Assembly: GCF_014649375.1 (NCBI RefSeq)
Contig: NZ_BMSX01000003.1
Span: 62,001-126,000, forward strand
DNA: 64,000 nucleotides
Source: Streptomyces aurantiogriseus
Lineage (GTDB): Bacteria; Actinomycetota; Actinomycetes; Streptomycetales; Streptomycetaceae
Direction: 5' to 3'
Positions within the stretch are counted from its first letter, which is position 1, and the number at the start of each line of letters is the position of its first letter. Shown here piece by piece: positions 52,356 through 61,844 of the stretch. The position numbers were made by a program, and so were the translations under genes. The notes beneath the pieces were generated by a model. The model was given only the letters and a program-made list of their open reading frames with translations. It ran no database searches and was not told the origin of the DNA.

Positions 52356-52934
52356 TCAGACCACGGCGAGCCGGTCCACCAGCAGCTCCACCCTCTGCGC
52401 GGCGTCCTCGGGCGGCAGCCGTCCCGCGCGGGTCAGGGTCGCAAGGCCGTGCAGGGACGCCCAGAACGTCTCGGTGAACAGCCCCGGGTGGACGCCGTCC
52501 CCGGCGACCTCGGCGAGGCACTCGAGCAGGGCGGCGAAGGCGTCCTTGAGAGGTTCAGGGGTGTCCTCCTGCGCGTACGCCAGGCCGCCGTCGAGCTGGA
52601 ACAAGGCGTCGTAGACCGCCGGGTTGCGTGCGGCGAAGTCGAGGTAGGCGCGGGCGAGCGCGGCGACCCGGGCGCGCGGGCCGTCCGCGGCGGAGGTCGC
52701 GGCCCGCACCGCTGTGGCCATTTCGGCGGCGCCCTCCAGGGCGACGGCGCCGATGATCTCGCGCTTGCCGCGGAAGTGGCTGTAGAGGACGGGCTGGCTG
52801 TATTCGATGCGCTCGGCGAGCCGGCGGGTGGTGACTGCGTCCCAGCCCTGCTGCTCGGCGAGTTCGCGGGCTGTCGTCACGATGAGGCGTTCGCGCTCCG
52901 CCCGTTCGCGCTGCTTGCGTTCCTGTACCGACAT
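52356..52934 (-). CDS. TetR-family repressor
   Basis: The 192-residue product has an N-terminal helix-turn-helix (RLIVTTARELAEQQGWDAVTTRRLAERIEYSQPVLYSHFRGKREII) and a C-terminal ligand domain. It is divergent from the DUF1772 gene and probably represses it and itself. TAGGAT (complement of 52941-52946) lies 6 nt before the ATG and overlaps a CTAG-type dyad, a layout that suits autorepression. Confidence 0.88.
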   Translation of the reverse strand: MSVQERKQRERAERERLIVTTARELAEQQGWDAVTTRRLAERIEYSQPVLYSHFRGKREIIGAVALEGAAEMATAVRAATSAADGPRARVAALARAYLDFAARNPAVYDALFQLDGGLAYAQEDTPEPLKDAFAALLECLAEVAGDGVHPGLFTETFWASLHGLATLTRAGRLPPEDAAQRVELLVDRLAVV

Positions 52935-52943
52935 GATTCGATC

Positions 52944-53007
52944 CTAGCACCGCTAGACAATCAAGCGGCAGCAGTACTAGCGTTGCCTCGTCCGCTAGCA
53001 ACACTAG
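52944..53007. promoter_or_regulatory. CTAG-type inverted repeats in the TetR/DUF1772 spacer
   Basis: CTAGCACCGCTAG (52944-52956) overlaps the TetR -10 box. A second dyad, CTAGCGTTGC...GCAACACTAG (52977-53007, one mismatch), overlaps a candidate TTGCCT(52983)-16-TAGATG(53005) promoter for the DUF1772 gene. Both share CTAG half-sites, consistent with one repressor controlling both directions. Confidence 0.6.
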
Positions 53008-53023
53008 ATGCGAAGGGGTCGTC

Positions 53024-53470
53024 ATGCTCAACGCACTCGAGGTCGTCACCATCGTGATCGTCGGCGTGATGGTGGGGGTGGAGTTCTCCGTCGCCTTCGT
53101 CATCAACCCGATCCTCAACGCACTCCCCGAGGACAGCGGCCAACTCGGCCATGCCCACGGGGGTCGGATGCTCGGCGCCGTGATGCCGGTCTGGTACATC
53201 GGCTCGCTCGTCCTCGTCGCGGCCTGGGCCATCGCCGGATGGCACCACGAGGGCGCCGGACTCGTCGTCACCGCGGGCGCGCTGCTGCTTTTCAGCGTGG
53301 TCATGTCGCTCCTGCTGCTCGTCCCGATCAACAACCGGGGCAAGACATGGACCCCCGAGAATCGGCCCGCCGACTGGAAGCAGCAGCTGAACCGCTGGGA
53401 ACGCTTCCACTACGTCCGCGTCGCCGTCATCATCGCCGCCTTCGCCCTGCTGGTCGCCGCCCTCGCCTGA
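53024..53470 (+). CDS. DUF1772 family membrane protein
   Basis: The 148-residue product has four predicted membrane helices and matches the DUF1772 pattern (FSVAFVINPILNALP near residue 22, LLVPINNRGKTW, DWKQQLNRWERFHYVRV). Genes of this family often sit beside TetR regulators. Its biochemical role is unknown. A GAAGGGG ribosome site precedes the ATG. Confidence 0.82.
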   Translation: MLNALEVVTIVIVGVMVGVEFSVAFVINPILNALPEDSGQLGHAHGGRMLGAVMPVWYIGSLVLVAAWAIAGWHHEGAGLVVTAGALLLFSVVMSLLLLVPINNRGKTWTPENRPADWKQQLNRWERFHYVRVAVIIAAFALLVAALA

Positions 53471-53792
53471 TACCAAAGCCGCCCCGACATGCACTGATTC
53501 GCCCCGTTATACCGACGGCTTTCGCCCGTCGGGGTGAGCCCGACAGGGCTTCGGATTACTGACCCCGCGGGCCGACGCCGCGCCGGTGGCGCACAATCCC
53601 CGATCCCCGGGCGGCAGCTGGCCACCGAAATCCCGACATCCGGGAATGCGGCTGCCGCGCAGATCTGACAACGGCGATCCGACGAACTACGCCCCTCGAT
53701 CAGCCGCGTCCGCGCGGCCTGATCAGGCCCCACAGACTCGGCAAGCTCCACGAAGCTCACCAAGCCGACGAAGACTCGCAAGGAGAAGCACA
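53471..53792. other. Gene-free spacer with one hairpin
   Basis: About 320 bases without a supported gene. A CCGACGG/CCGTCGG hairpin with a 7-nt loop (53512-53532) follows the DUF1772 gene and may end its transcript. A ribosome site AAGGAGAA precedes the next ATG at 53793. Confidence 0.55.
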
Positions 53793-54218
53793 ATGTCGCT
53801 GAAGAAGATCAACACCGTCCTGGCCGCCGCCTTCATCCTCTTCATCCTCTGGTTCGGGGCGGAGTTCATCCTGAGCCCGGAGACGACGGCACCGGGCTTC
53901 GGCCTGCCGAGCTGGCCGTCGGGCGACGGCGACGGCTTCCTGATCATCAAGGGAATCCGCGACGTCGTCTTAGCCCTGGTCCTGGGCATCCTGCTGGTGA
54001 CGGGCCACCGCCGGGCGCTGGGCTGGGCGCTGCTGGTGGAGGCCCTCGCCGCGTACGGCGACATGGCCACCGTGCTGGCCCACCACGGCTCCGTGGCCAC
54101 CGCGCTCGGCGTCCACGGCCTGACCGCGACACTGATGGTGGTCAACGGCCTGCTGATGATGCGCGAGACCCGCAAGGCCGCGGCCGCTCCGGCAACGCCC
54201 GCCCCGCAGCCTGCCTAA
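53793..54218 (+). CDS. DUF4267-like membrane protein
   Basis: The 141-residue product has four hydrophobic helices (TVLAAAFILFILWFGAEFIL; VVLALVLGILLVTG; ALGWALLVEALAAYGDMATVLAH; LGVHGLTATLMVVNGLLMM) and a short Ala/Pro tail. The pattern resembles DUF4267 proteins. The start ATG follows AAGGAGAA. The function is unknown. It may belong with the TetR/DUF1772 group, but no shared operator was found. Confidence 0.7.
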   Translation: MSLKKINTVLAAAFILFILWFGAEFILSPETTAPGFGLPSWPSGDGDGFLIIKGIRDVVLALVLGILLVTGHRRALGWALLVEALAAYGDMATVLAHHGSVATALGVHGLTATLMVVNGLLMMRETRKAAAAPATPAPQPA

Positions 54219-54241
54219 CGCCACCTTGGGCGCGTGTCGGT

Positions 54242-54598
54242 ATGCGCCTGTCAGTGCCTGCCGGGAAAGGTGAGGCGCACGATCTTCTTCCGGTGGGCGG
54301 CGGCCTGGCCCCTCAAGAAGCCTCCCCGAGCGACGCGGACGAGGTCGAGCGCCACCCTTGTCCGCGCTGCCGGGCCGAACCCGGCTCGCCGTGCCGCTCG
54401 CGCTCCGGCGCGGTCGCCGGCACCTACCACACCGGCCGCTTCACGAAGGTGCCCCGACTCGCCAAGCTTCTGCGCGTGCCGGCCCCCGCCGACCGCGGGC
54501 CGGGCCGGCCGTGGCGCAGGGCGCCAAGAAACCCCCGCCAGCTGAAAAACCTGCCGACGCGCCGCCAGGCATTGGCACTCCGCTTGACCGAGTGCTAA
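54242..54598 (+). pseudogene. Remnant of a serine recombinase: orphan N-terminal zinc-finger domain
   Basis: The 118-residue frame contains CPRCRAEPGSPC...YHTGRFTKVPRLAKLLRVP..DRGPGRPWR. This matches, as I remember it, the N-terminal zinc-finger module of a family of Streptomyces resolvase-type recombinases; the catalytic resolvase domain that should follow is absent. The frame ends inside the first CIRCE element (stop at 54596-54598). It could be a short functional DNA-binding protein, but truncation of a mobile-element gene is more likely. Confidence 0.5.
54572..54598. promoter_or_regulatory. CIRCE operator 1 upstream of groES
   Basis: TTGGCACTC, nine bases, then GAGTGCTAA: a near-perfect HrcA-binding CIRCE element. 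It spans the -35 hexamer of the groES promoter. The last codons and the stop of the preceding zinc-finger frame are encoded inside it. Confidence 0.9.
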
Positions 54599-54613
54599 CC
54601 CCGGTCATAGTCT
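54584..54613 (+). promoter_or_regulatory. groESL promoter
   Basis: TTGACC (54584-54589) and TAGTCT (54608-54613) are separated by 18 nt. The -35 lies inside CIRCE 1, and the expected start near 54620 lies at the left edge of CIRCE 2, so HrcA bound at both would block initiation. Confidence 0.7.
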
Positions 54614-54618
54614 CAGCT

Positions 54619-54645
54619 CTGGCACTCCCCACTGGAGAGTGCCAA
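54619..54645. promoter_or_regulatory. CIRCE operator 2 upstream of groES
   Basis: CTGGCACTC, nine bases, then GAGTGCCAA. The arms match eight of nine positions. It is 47 bp downstream of CIRCE 1, at the predicted transcription start. Confidence 0.88.
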
Positions 54646-54744
54646 CAACGCGACGGGCAGGTCCGGCACCCGCGACGACGGATCGACCTGGTCGCCACCT
54701 CAGACAGTTAACCCCGTGAGATCTCCGAAGGGGGAGGTCGGATC

Positions 54745-55053
54745 GTGACGACCGCCAGCTCCAAGGTTGCCATCAAGCCGCTCGAGGACCGCATCGTGGT
54801 CCAGCCGCTCGACGCCGAGCAGACCACGGCCTCTGGCCTGGTCATCCCGGACACTGCGAAGGAGAAGCCCCAGGAGGGCGCCGTCCTCGCCGTGGGCCCG
54901 GGCCGCTTCGAGAACGGCGAGCGTCTTCCGCTCGACGTCAAGGTCGGCGACGTCGTCCTGTACAGCAAGTACGGCGGCACCGAGGTGAAGTACAACGGCG
55001 AGGAGTACCTCGTCCTCTCGGCTCGCGACGTCCTCGCGATCATCGAGAAGTAA
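54745..55053 (+). CDS. groES: Co-chaperonin GroES
   Basis: The 102-residue product caps the GroEL cavity. It has [45 protein letters not shown], including the mobile loop, and the [19 protein letters not shown] core. The GTG start follows GGGGGAGG. It is the first gene of the heat-inducible groES-groEL1 operon and sits behind two CIRCE elements. Confidence 0.97.
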   Translation: MTTASSKVAIKPLEDRIVVQPLDAEQTTASGLVIPDTAKEKPQEGAVLAVGPGRFENGERLPLDVKVGDVVLYSKYGGTEVKYNGEEYLVLSARDVLAIIEK

Positions 55054-55079
55054 TTCACCTCGAGCAATTTGTTGCTTGA

Positions 55080-56801
<1,722 letters not shown>

Positions 56802-56817
56802 CGTACGTCAGCACTGA

Positions 56818-56850
56818 GGCCCGGCGCCCTGAAGGGGGCGCCGGGCCTTC
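56818..56850 (+). terminator. Terminator after groL
   Basis: GGCCCGGCGCCC pairs with GGGCGCCGGGCC over a short loop and is followed by TTCGCGTT, 16 nt after the groL stop. Confidence 0.8.
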
Positions 56851-57136
56851 GCGTTCATGTGACGGTTGTCAGCCGTCGCGCCGCACCAGGAACCGGACGG
56901 GCGCGAGCGCTGCCCGCGCCTTCCTGGTCCGCCGGCCGAGCCGCGAGAGCGGCCCGACATCGACCTGGCCGGTGGCTGTCACCTCGTCATGGAATTGAGC
57001 GAACAAACCGGAACGCACTGAAGAATGCGAGCGGCGGCCCACTCTTTTTACGAAGGCCCCGCTCCGCACGCGTGCCGGAGCGGGGCCTTCCTCTTCACTG
57101 AGCCCCTTCGCTGAGCTTCTCGCTGATCCTCGCGGG
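56850..57136. other. Gene-poor spacer with a bidirectional terminator
   Basis: No clear gene. A possible 37-residue minus-strand frame ending ...ALAPVRFLVRRDG at 56869 has no good ribosome site and is not called. A very stable stem AGGCCCCGCTCCG/CGGAGCGGGGCCT at 57054-57088 ends the region and could stop transcription from either side. Confidence 0.55.
57054..57088. terminator. Strong bidirectional hairpin
   Basis: A perfect 13-bp stem AGGCCCCGCTCCG / CGGAGCGGGGCCT with a 9-nt loop lies 48 nt from the end of the minus-strand cyclase gene, preceded by a T-rich run (CTTTTTAC) on one side. Confidence 0.75.
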
Positions 57137-57826
57137 CTACTGAGCGAGTACCCCCAACTGCTCCAGCAGCCCCGCCCGGTCGTACTGCCGCCACGCCTCG
57201 CAGATCTGCCCGCCCCGGAACCGGTGCCAGGTCATGCCGGTCATCGTGGCCTCCTGGCCGGTGGCCGGGATCCCCAGGAAGTCGCCCTTGTGCCGGCCGT
57301 GCCAGGTCCAGCGGCTGCACACCAGGTCGTCCTCGGCGATCTGGTTGTCCACCCGGATCGAGAAGTCGAAGGCCCGCCGCCAGCCCACGACCTCGTCACG
57401 CGCCGCCCGCAACCCCGTGTCCTGCGGGTTCGCCGGGTCGTGGTCCACGTAGTCGTCGGCGACCCGCTCGAACAGCCGGTCCACGTCGCCCCGCCCGAGC
57501 CCCTCGAGGAACTCCCGCGCCACACCACGGTTGAGCTGCTCGTCCCGCACCACGTCGAGATCGGTGAAGGTCGGCATCTCGTCGCAGAGGGCCACCATCT
57601 CCCGGAAGATCCGGTCGGTCTCCGGGAGGTTCGAGTTCCGCATCGCCTCCTCGTACGAGGGGAACTCCACGATCTCGATGAAGTGCGACGCGTCCGACCG
57701 GTCCTTGCCGACCAGCGCGTGCGTCGCGGTCCGCTTTCCCCTGGTCTGTTCGACCCATGTGTCCAACAGCCGGTTCATCTCGTCGAACCGGCTCGTCCTG
57801 CAGTCGATGAGCTGTACGAATGTCAT
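57137..57826 (-). CDS. SnoaL-like ester cyclase with N-terminal ABM-like domain
   Basis: The 229-residue product combines an N-terminal ferredoxin-like segment (MTFVQLIDCRTSRFDEMNRLLDTWVEQTRGKRTATHALVG...IVEFPSYEEAMRNS) with a C-terminal SnoaL/NTF2-like domain (EFLEGLGRGDVDRLFERVADDYVDHDPANPQ...MTWHRFRGGQICEAWRQYDRAGLLEQLG). The ATG 57826 follows GGAGGCGG. It probably binds a small ligand; the reaction is unknown. Confidence 0.8.
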   Translation of the reverse strand: MTFVQLIDCRTSRFDEMNRLLDTWVEQTRGKRTATHALVGKDRSDASHFIEIVEFPSYEEAMRNSNLPETDRIFREMVALCDEMPTFTDLDVVRDEQLNRGVAREFLEGLGRGDVDRLFERVADDYVDHDPANPQDTGLRAARDEVVGWRRAFDFSIRVDNQIAEDDLVCSRWTWHGRHKGDFLGIPATGQEATMTGMTWHRFRGGQICEAWRQYDRAGLLEQLGVLAQ

Positions 57827-57902
57827 GACGCCGCCTCCGGCCCCCCTGGGTCCGGTCTGATCACGCCCATTTTCCCACCGGAGCGCCGACGTCACCCGCC
57901 CA

Positions 57903-58676
57903 CTACTGGGGCCCGTACTTCCGTCCCGTCCTCGAGCTGATCCCGCCCAGCAGCGAGCGGGGTGTCACCTTCACCAGCCCCATCAGCGCCTTGTACCGCG
58001 GGTCGGGAATCGACACCGACTTCCCACGCGCCAGATCGTGCAGCGCCGCCGCGACCAGCTTGTCGGCGTCCAGCCACATCCAGCCGGGGATGTTGTCCGT
58101 CCCCATCCCGGCCCGCTCGTGGAACTCCGTCCGCACGAACCCCGGGCACAGCGCCATCAGCCGCACCCCGCTGCCGTCCAGGTCCTTCGCGGCCCCCTGC
58201 GTGAACTGCACGACCCACGCCTTGGACGCCCCGTACGTCCCGCGCGGCAGGAAGGCCGCGACCGACGCCACGTTGACGACCCCGCCACGCCCCCGCTCCC
58301 GCATCGCCGCGGTCGCCGCCGACGTCAGCCGCAGCACCGCCTCGCAGTGCACCTTGAGCATCCTCAGCTCGTCGGCCATGGGTACGTCGAGGTAGCGGCC
58401 CTTGTTGCCGAAGCCCGCGTTGTTCACGAGCAGGTCGACGGGGTTCTTGCGGTCGCCGAGCCGGGCGGTCACCGCCTCGATGCCCTCGTCCTCGGCCAGG
58501 TCGGCCGTCAGCACCTCCGCCTCGATGCCGTGCCGGTCGTGCAACTCGGTCGCCTGCTCCCGCAGACGCTTGGTGTCCCGTGCGACGAGGACGAGATTGT
58601 GCCCGTCCGCCGCCAGCCGGCGCGCGAACGCGGCACCGATGCCCGCGGTCGAACCCGTAATCAGAGCCGTTGTCAT
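57903..58676 (-). CDS. Short-chain dehydrogenase/reductase
   Basis: The 257-residue product has the Rossmann TALITGSTAGIGAAFARRLA motif, NNAGFGNKG, and the catalytic YGASK motif (Tyr-x-x-x-Lys near residue 150). An NADP(H) preference is suggested by the basic ARDTKRL segment after the second strand. The substrate is unknown. TACCCT (complement of 58683-58688) ends 6 nt before ATG 58676. Confidence 0.88.
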   Translation of the reverse strand: MTTALITGSTAGIGAAFARRLAADGHNLVLVARDTKRLREQATELHDRHGIEAEVLTADLAEDEGIEAVTARLGDRKNPVDLLVNNAGFGNKGRYLDVPMADELRMLKVHCEAVLRLTSAATAAMRERGRGGVVNVASVAAFLPRGTYGASKAWVVQFTQGAAKDLDGSGVRLMALCPGFVRTEFHERAGMGTDNIPGWMWLDADKLVAAALHDLARGKSVSIPDPRYKALMGLVKVTPRSLLGGISSRTGRKYGPQ

Positions 58677-58771
58677 GGCAGAAGGGTAGTGACCCGGACT
58701 GACGGCGTCCGTTCTCTGCACGGCGCCTCCAGAAGGTGAAGGCGCCGTGTGCACGCCACCCGTGACGGGCG

Positions 58772-59440
58772 TCAGCCCCCGTACTGCTCCACATACTTCC
58801 GGGCCGCCGCCAGCGCCTCCGGGTGCAACGCCTCGCCCGTCGCCAGCAGCCGCGGCAGCAGCTCCCGGTGCGTGGTCGTGGCCTGGAACTCCATCCGGGC
58901 CGTCACCTCGTGCTCCGGCAGGTGGACGATTTCCACCGGATCCCCCGCGCGGATCTCGCCCGGCACGATCACCCGCAGATACGCGCCCGTCGCGGCCTTC
59001 CGCGTGAACCGCTTGACCCACCCCTTCTCACCCACATGAGCCTGGAAGGTCAGGCAGGGTATGCGCCCCGAGGTGACCTCCAGGACGACGGTCGGGCCGA
59101 TCCGCCAGCGCTCGCCGATCCGCGCGCCGGACACGTCCAGGCCGGTGGTGGTGAGGTTCTCGCCGAACGCGCCGTTCGCCAGCGTGCGCCCCAGCTCGCG
59201 CTCCCAGTCGTCGAGGTCCTCGCGCGCGACGGCGTACACCGCCTGGTCGTTCCCGCCGTGATGGCGCAGGTCGCACACCGCGTCCCCGGCGAGCCCGCTT
59301 CCCCCGGTGCCCTTCGGCCCGGGCGCGGCCACCCGCACGGGCCCCTCGACGGGCCGCTTGTCGATGCCGGTCAGTCCCTGCGGCTGGTCGGTGTACGGCA
59401 CGGCCTTCGGACGGCCCACGTTGACGGACAGAAGCCTCAT
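58772..59440 (-). CDS. MOSC-domain protein
   Basis: The 222-residue product matches the YiiM-like MOSC family (MRLLSVNVGRPKAVPY; GDAVCDLRHHGGNDQAVYAVAREDLDDWE; FGENLTTTGLDVSGARIGERWRIG; PCLTFQAHVG with the conserved cysteine). The proteins bind or transfer sulfur or molybdenum cofactor in related systems. TACCGT (59448-59453 complement) lies 7 nt before the ATG. It is divergent from the LysR gene. Confidence 0.85.
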   Translation of the reverse strand: MRLLSVNVGRPKAVPYTDQPQGLTGIDKRPVEGPVRVAAPGPKGTGGSGLAGDAVCDLRHHGGNDQAVYAVAREDLDDWERELGRTLANGAFGENLTTTGLDVSGARIGERWRIGPTVVLEVTSGRIPCLTFQAHVGEKGWVKRFTRKAATGAYLRVIVPGEIRAGDPVEIVHLPEHEVTARMEFQATTTHRELLPRLLATGEALHPEALAAARKYVEQYGG

Positions 59441-59521
59441 GGGCGGCACGGTAGGGGACCGTTGGTCAAAGTGTCGACGCATTATTCGCCGCCGTCCCCA
59501 AGATTCACTTATGCTCGAAGG

Positions 59522-60418
59522 GTGATCGAGGCCCGTCATCTCCGCGTGCTGCGCGCCGTGGCCGCCACCGGTTCCTTCTCGGCGGCGGGGCGCGAACTGG
59601 GGTGCACCCAGCCCGCGGTCAGCCAGCAGATGAAGGCCCTGGAGGCGTCCGTCGGCACGCCCCTGCTCGTGCGCAGCGGCCGCGAGATGCGCCTGACCCA
59701 GGCGGGCGAGGCCCTCGTGCGGCACGCGGCCGGGATCCTCGCGGGGCTCACCGCCGCCGAGGAGGAGGTCGCCGCCATCGCCGGACTGCGCGCCGGCCGG
59801 GTCCGCCTCGTCTCCTTCCCCAGCGGCAGCTCCACGCTCGTCCCCACCGCCCTGGCCGCCCTGCGCGCCGCCCACCCCGGCACCCGGGTCTCCCTGGAGG
59901 AGGCCGAGCCGCCCGAGTCGGTCGACAAGCTGCGCGCGGGCGACTGCGACGTCGCGCTCGCCTTCCGTTACGAGGGTGCGGCGGGCGCCGAGGAGTGGGC
60001 CGACCTGGTCGGCCGCCCGCTCCTGATGGACCGCCTCGTCGCCCTCGTACCCGAACGGCACCGCCTCGCGCGCGCGGAGTCCCTCGCCATCGGCGAGCTC
60101 GCCCGGGAGCCCTGGATCGCCGGATGCCCGCGCTGTCGCGGCCAGCTGGTGGAGGTGTGCGAGGGCGCGGGCTTCACACCCCGCATCGACTTCGCGACCG
60201 ACGACTACCCGGCGGTCGCGGGCCTTGTCGGCGCCGGCCTGGGCGTCGCCGTCCTGCCCCAGCTCGCGATCGAGTCCGTACGGCCCCGAGGGGCGCGCGC
60301 GGTGACGCTGGAGCCGGCGGTGCGGCGGGAGATCGTCGCGCTCACGCTGCCCGACCTGGCGCAGGTGCCGGCGGTGGCGGCGACGCTGGAGCAGCTGGGG
60401 CGGGCGGCGGCGCGGTAG
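59522..60418 (+). CDS. LysR-family transcriptional regulator
   Basis: The 298-residue product has the N-terminal winged helix (EARHLRVLRAVAATGSFSAAGRELGCTQPAVSQQMKALEASVGTPLLVR) and a LysR substrate domain. TATGCT at 59510-59515 lies 6 nt before GTG 59522, so the message is probably leaderless. An 81-bp spacer separates it from the divergent MOSC gene, its most likely target. Confidence 0.9.
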   Translation: MIEARHLRVLRAVAATGSFSAAGRELGCTQPAVSQQMKALEASVGTPLLVRSGREMRLTQAGEALVRHAAGILAGLTAAEEEVAAIAGLRAGRVRLVSFPSGSSTLVPTALAALRAAHPGTRVSLEEAEPPESVDKLRAGDCDVALAFRYEGAAGAEEWADLVGRPLLMDRLVALVPERHRLARAESLAIGELAREPWIAGCPRCRGQLVEVCEGAGFTPRIDFATDDYPAVAGLVGAGLGVAVLPQLAIESVRPRGARAVTLEPAVRREIVALTLPDLAQVPAVAATLEQLGRAAAR

Positions 60419-60526
60419 GACGCGGTGGGAGCGGTGCGTGCCGGCGGCCGGGGTCGTAGCGGCAGGGGCCGTAAAAGCCGACAGGGCACGCGCGTGCGTG
60501 CCCCAGAGATGTGCAGAAACGTTCCT

Positions 60527-60853
60527 TCAGGCGTTCGGAGCAGCGTCTCCGCTGGTCGACGCCGACACCAGTCGGTGGCGCGCCCGCCCCATGAGCTCCT
60601 CGCGCTCGTCCTCGGTCAGCCCACCCCACACGCCGTACGGCTCTCTCACCGCCAGCGCGTGCGCCGCGCACTGTGCGCGCACGGGGCACCTCATGCAGAC
60701 CTCCTTGGCCGAGTTCTCGCGAGCGCTCCGCGCCGCCCCGCGCTCGCCCTCCGGATGGAAGAAGAGCGAACTGTCCACCCCGCGGCAGGCGGCCAGGAGT
60801 TGCCAGTCCCACAGGTCCGCGTTCGGTCCGGGAAGGCGGGAGAAATCTGCCAT
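60527..60853 (-). CDS. whiD: WhiB-family iron-sulfur regulator WhiD
   Basis: The 108-residue product has Cys23, Cys53, Cys56 and Cys62, the four-cysteine [4Fe-4S] set of WhiD, and the GVWGG turn (about residues 74-78). It matches WhiD of S. coelicolor as I remember it and lies next to bldM in the same order. WhiD is needed for late sporulation and binds the principal sigma factor region 4 in WhiB-type proteins. The ATG follows AAGGGGTC. Confidence 0.93.
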   Translation of the reverse strand: MADFSRLPGPNADLWDWQLLAACRGVDSSLFFHPEGERGAARSARENSAKEVCMRCPVRAQCAAHALAVREPYGVWGGLTEDEREELMGRARHRLVSASTSGDAAPNA

Positions 60854-61232
60854 TGCGTGACCCCTTGTAGCCGTTCTGAGCGGATACGGTGTTCACGACC
60901 GTACAACTACGATCTAAGGAGATGAAAATATGACCCATTGCGAATCTAGCCTCAGACGCCAGTAAATGGGAAGAAATGGGGCCGAATGGGGCGCCGGTTG
61001 TGATGAAAGATTGAGGGTCCGCGCGGCTGTCTCCACCGTGTCCGCGCCCTCACGTAGAGTGCCGAAGAGTGCACGCAGCCCCGTAACTCTTTCGAGTGAC
61101 CGTCGTTGAGAGTGCGGAGGCGGTTGAAAACACAAACGCTCGGGCAGGCGTCCGAGACGGTCGACCGCACAGGTGACGATTCGTACCAGCCTGGAGGCAC
61201 AAGGTGACGCGCATCAGCTGCGGAGGGCGGCC
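60854..61232. other. whiD-bldM divergent control region
   Basis: About 380 bases hold the promoters of two developmental genes. The recognised elements are the BldN-type promoter at 61082-61108 and the short upstream frame at 61204-61236. No other gene is supported. Confidence 0.7.
61082..61108 (+). promoter_or_regulatory. BldN (ECF sigma)-type promoter of bldM
   Basis: CGTAAC at 61082-61087, 16 nt, then CGTTG at 61104-61108. This matches the -35/-10 reported for sigma-BldN promoters, and bldM p1 is a known BldN target. It lies about 125 nt upstream of the bldM ATG. Confidence 0.75.
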
Positions 61233-61236
61233 ATGA
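61204..61236 (+). CDS. Candidate 10-residue leader peptide upstream of bldM
   Basis: GTG 61204, preceded by TGGAGGCACAA, encodes MTRISCGGRP and ends in a TGA (61234-61236) that overlaps the bldM ATG as ATGA. bldM also has its own GGAGGG site. The frame could couple or tune BldM translation, but it may be coincidental; only the ribosome site and the 4-bp overlap support it. Confidence 0.35.
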   Translation: MTRISCGGRP

Positions 61237-61844
61237 CTTCCGTCCTCGTCTGCGACGACTCCCCGCTTGCCCGAGAGGCGCTCCGCCGCGCGGTCGCGAC
61301 CGTGCCCGGCGTCGAGCGCGTGACGACGGCGGCCAACGGCGAGGAAGTCCTCCGCCGCTGGGGCGCCGACCGCTCGGACCTGATTCTGATGGACGTGCGG
61401 ATGCCCGGACTGGGAGGCGTCGAGACCGTCCGGCGGCTGCTGTCCGCCGACCCCGGCGCCCGCATCATCATGCTGACCGTCGCCGAGGACCTCGACGGCG
61501 TCGCGCTCGCGGTCGCCGCCGGCGCCCGCGGCTATCTGCACAAGGACGCCTCACGCGCCGAACTGCGCGCGACCGTGACCCAGGCTCTAGCCGACCCGAC
61601 CTGGCGTCTGGCCCCCCGTCGGCTGCGCTCCGCCGAGATGGGCGCGGCACCCACGCTCACCGCGCGGGAGATCCAGGTCCTGGAGGGCATGAGTCACGGC
61701 CGCTCCAACGCGGAGATCGGCCGCGAGCTGTTCCTCTCCGAGGACACCGTGAAGACCCACGCCCGCCGGCTCTTCAAGAAGCTCGGCGCCTCGGACCGCG
61801 CGCACGCCGTGGCGCTCGGCTTCCGCTGGGGGCTGGTCCGCTAG
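61233..61844 (+). CDS. bldM: Orphan response regulator BldM
   Basis: The 203-residue product has a receiver domain (CDDS at 7-10, Asp54 in LILMDVRMPG, Lys104 in YLHKDAS) and a C-terminal LuxR-type helix-turn-helix (LTAREIQVLEGMSHGRSNAEIGRELFLSEDTVKTHARRLFKKLGA). BldM controls aerial development and pairs with WhiI; phosphorylation of Asp54 is thought not to be required. ATG 61233 was chosen over an upstream in-frame GTG at 61173 because it has the better ribosome site and the known N-terminus. Confidence 0.95.
   Translation: MTSVLVCDDSPLAREALRRAVATVPGVERVTTAANGEEVLRRWGADRSDLILMDVRMPGLGGVETVRRLLSADPGARIIMLTVAEDLDGVALAVAAGARGYLHKDASRAELRATVTQALADPTWRLAPRRLRSAEMGAAPTLTAREIQVLEGMSHGRSNAEIGRELFLSEDTVKTHARRLFKKLGASDRAHAVALGFRWGLVR

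Noticed and set aside
56869..56979. Small minus-strand gene encoding about 37 residues
   Set aside because: Only weak start signals and no family similarity; retained as part of the spacer description.
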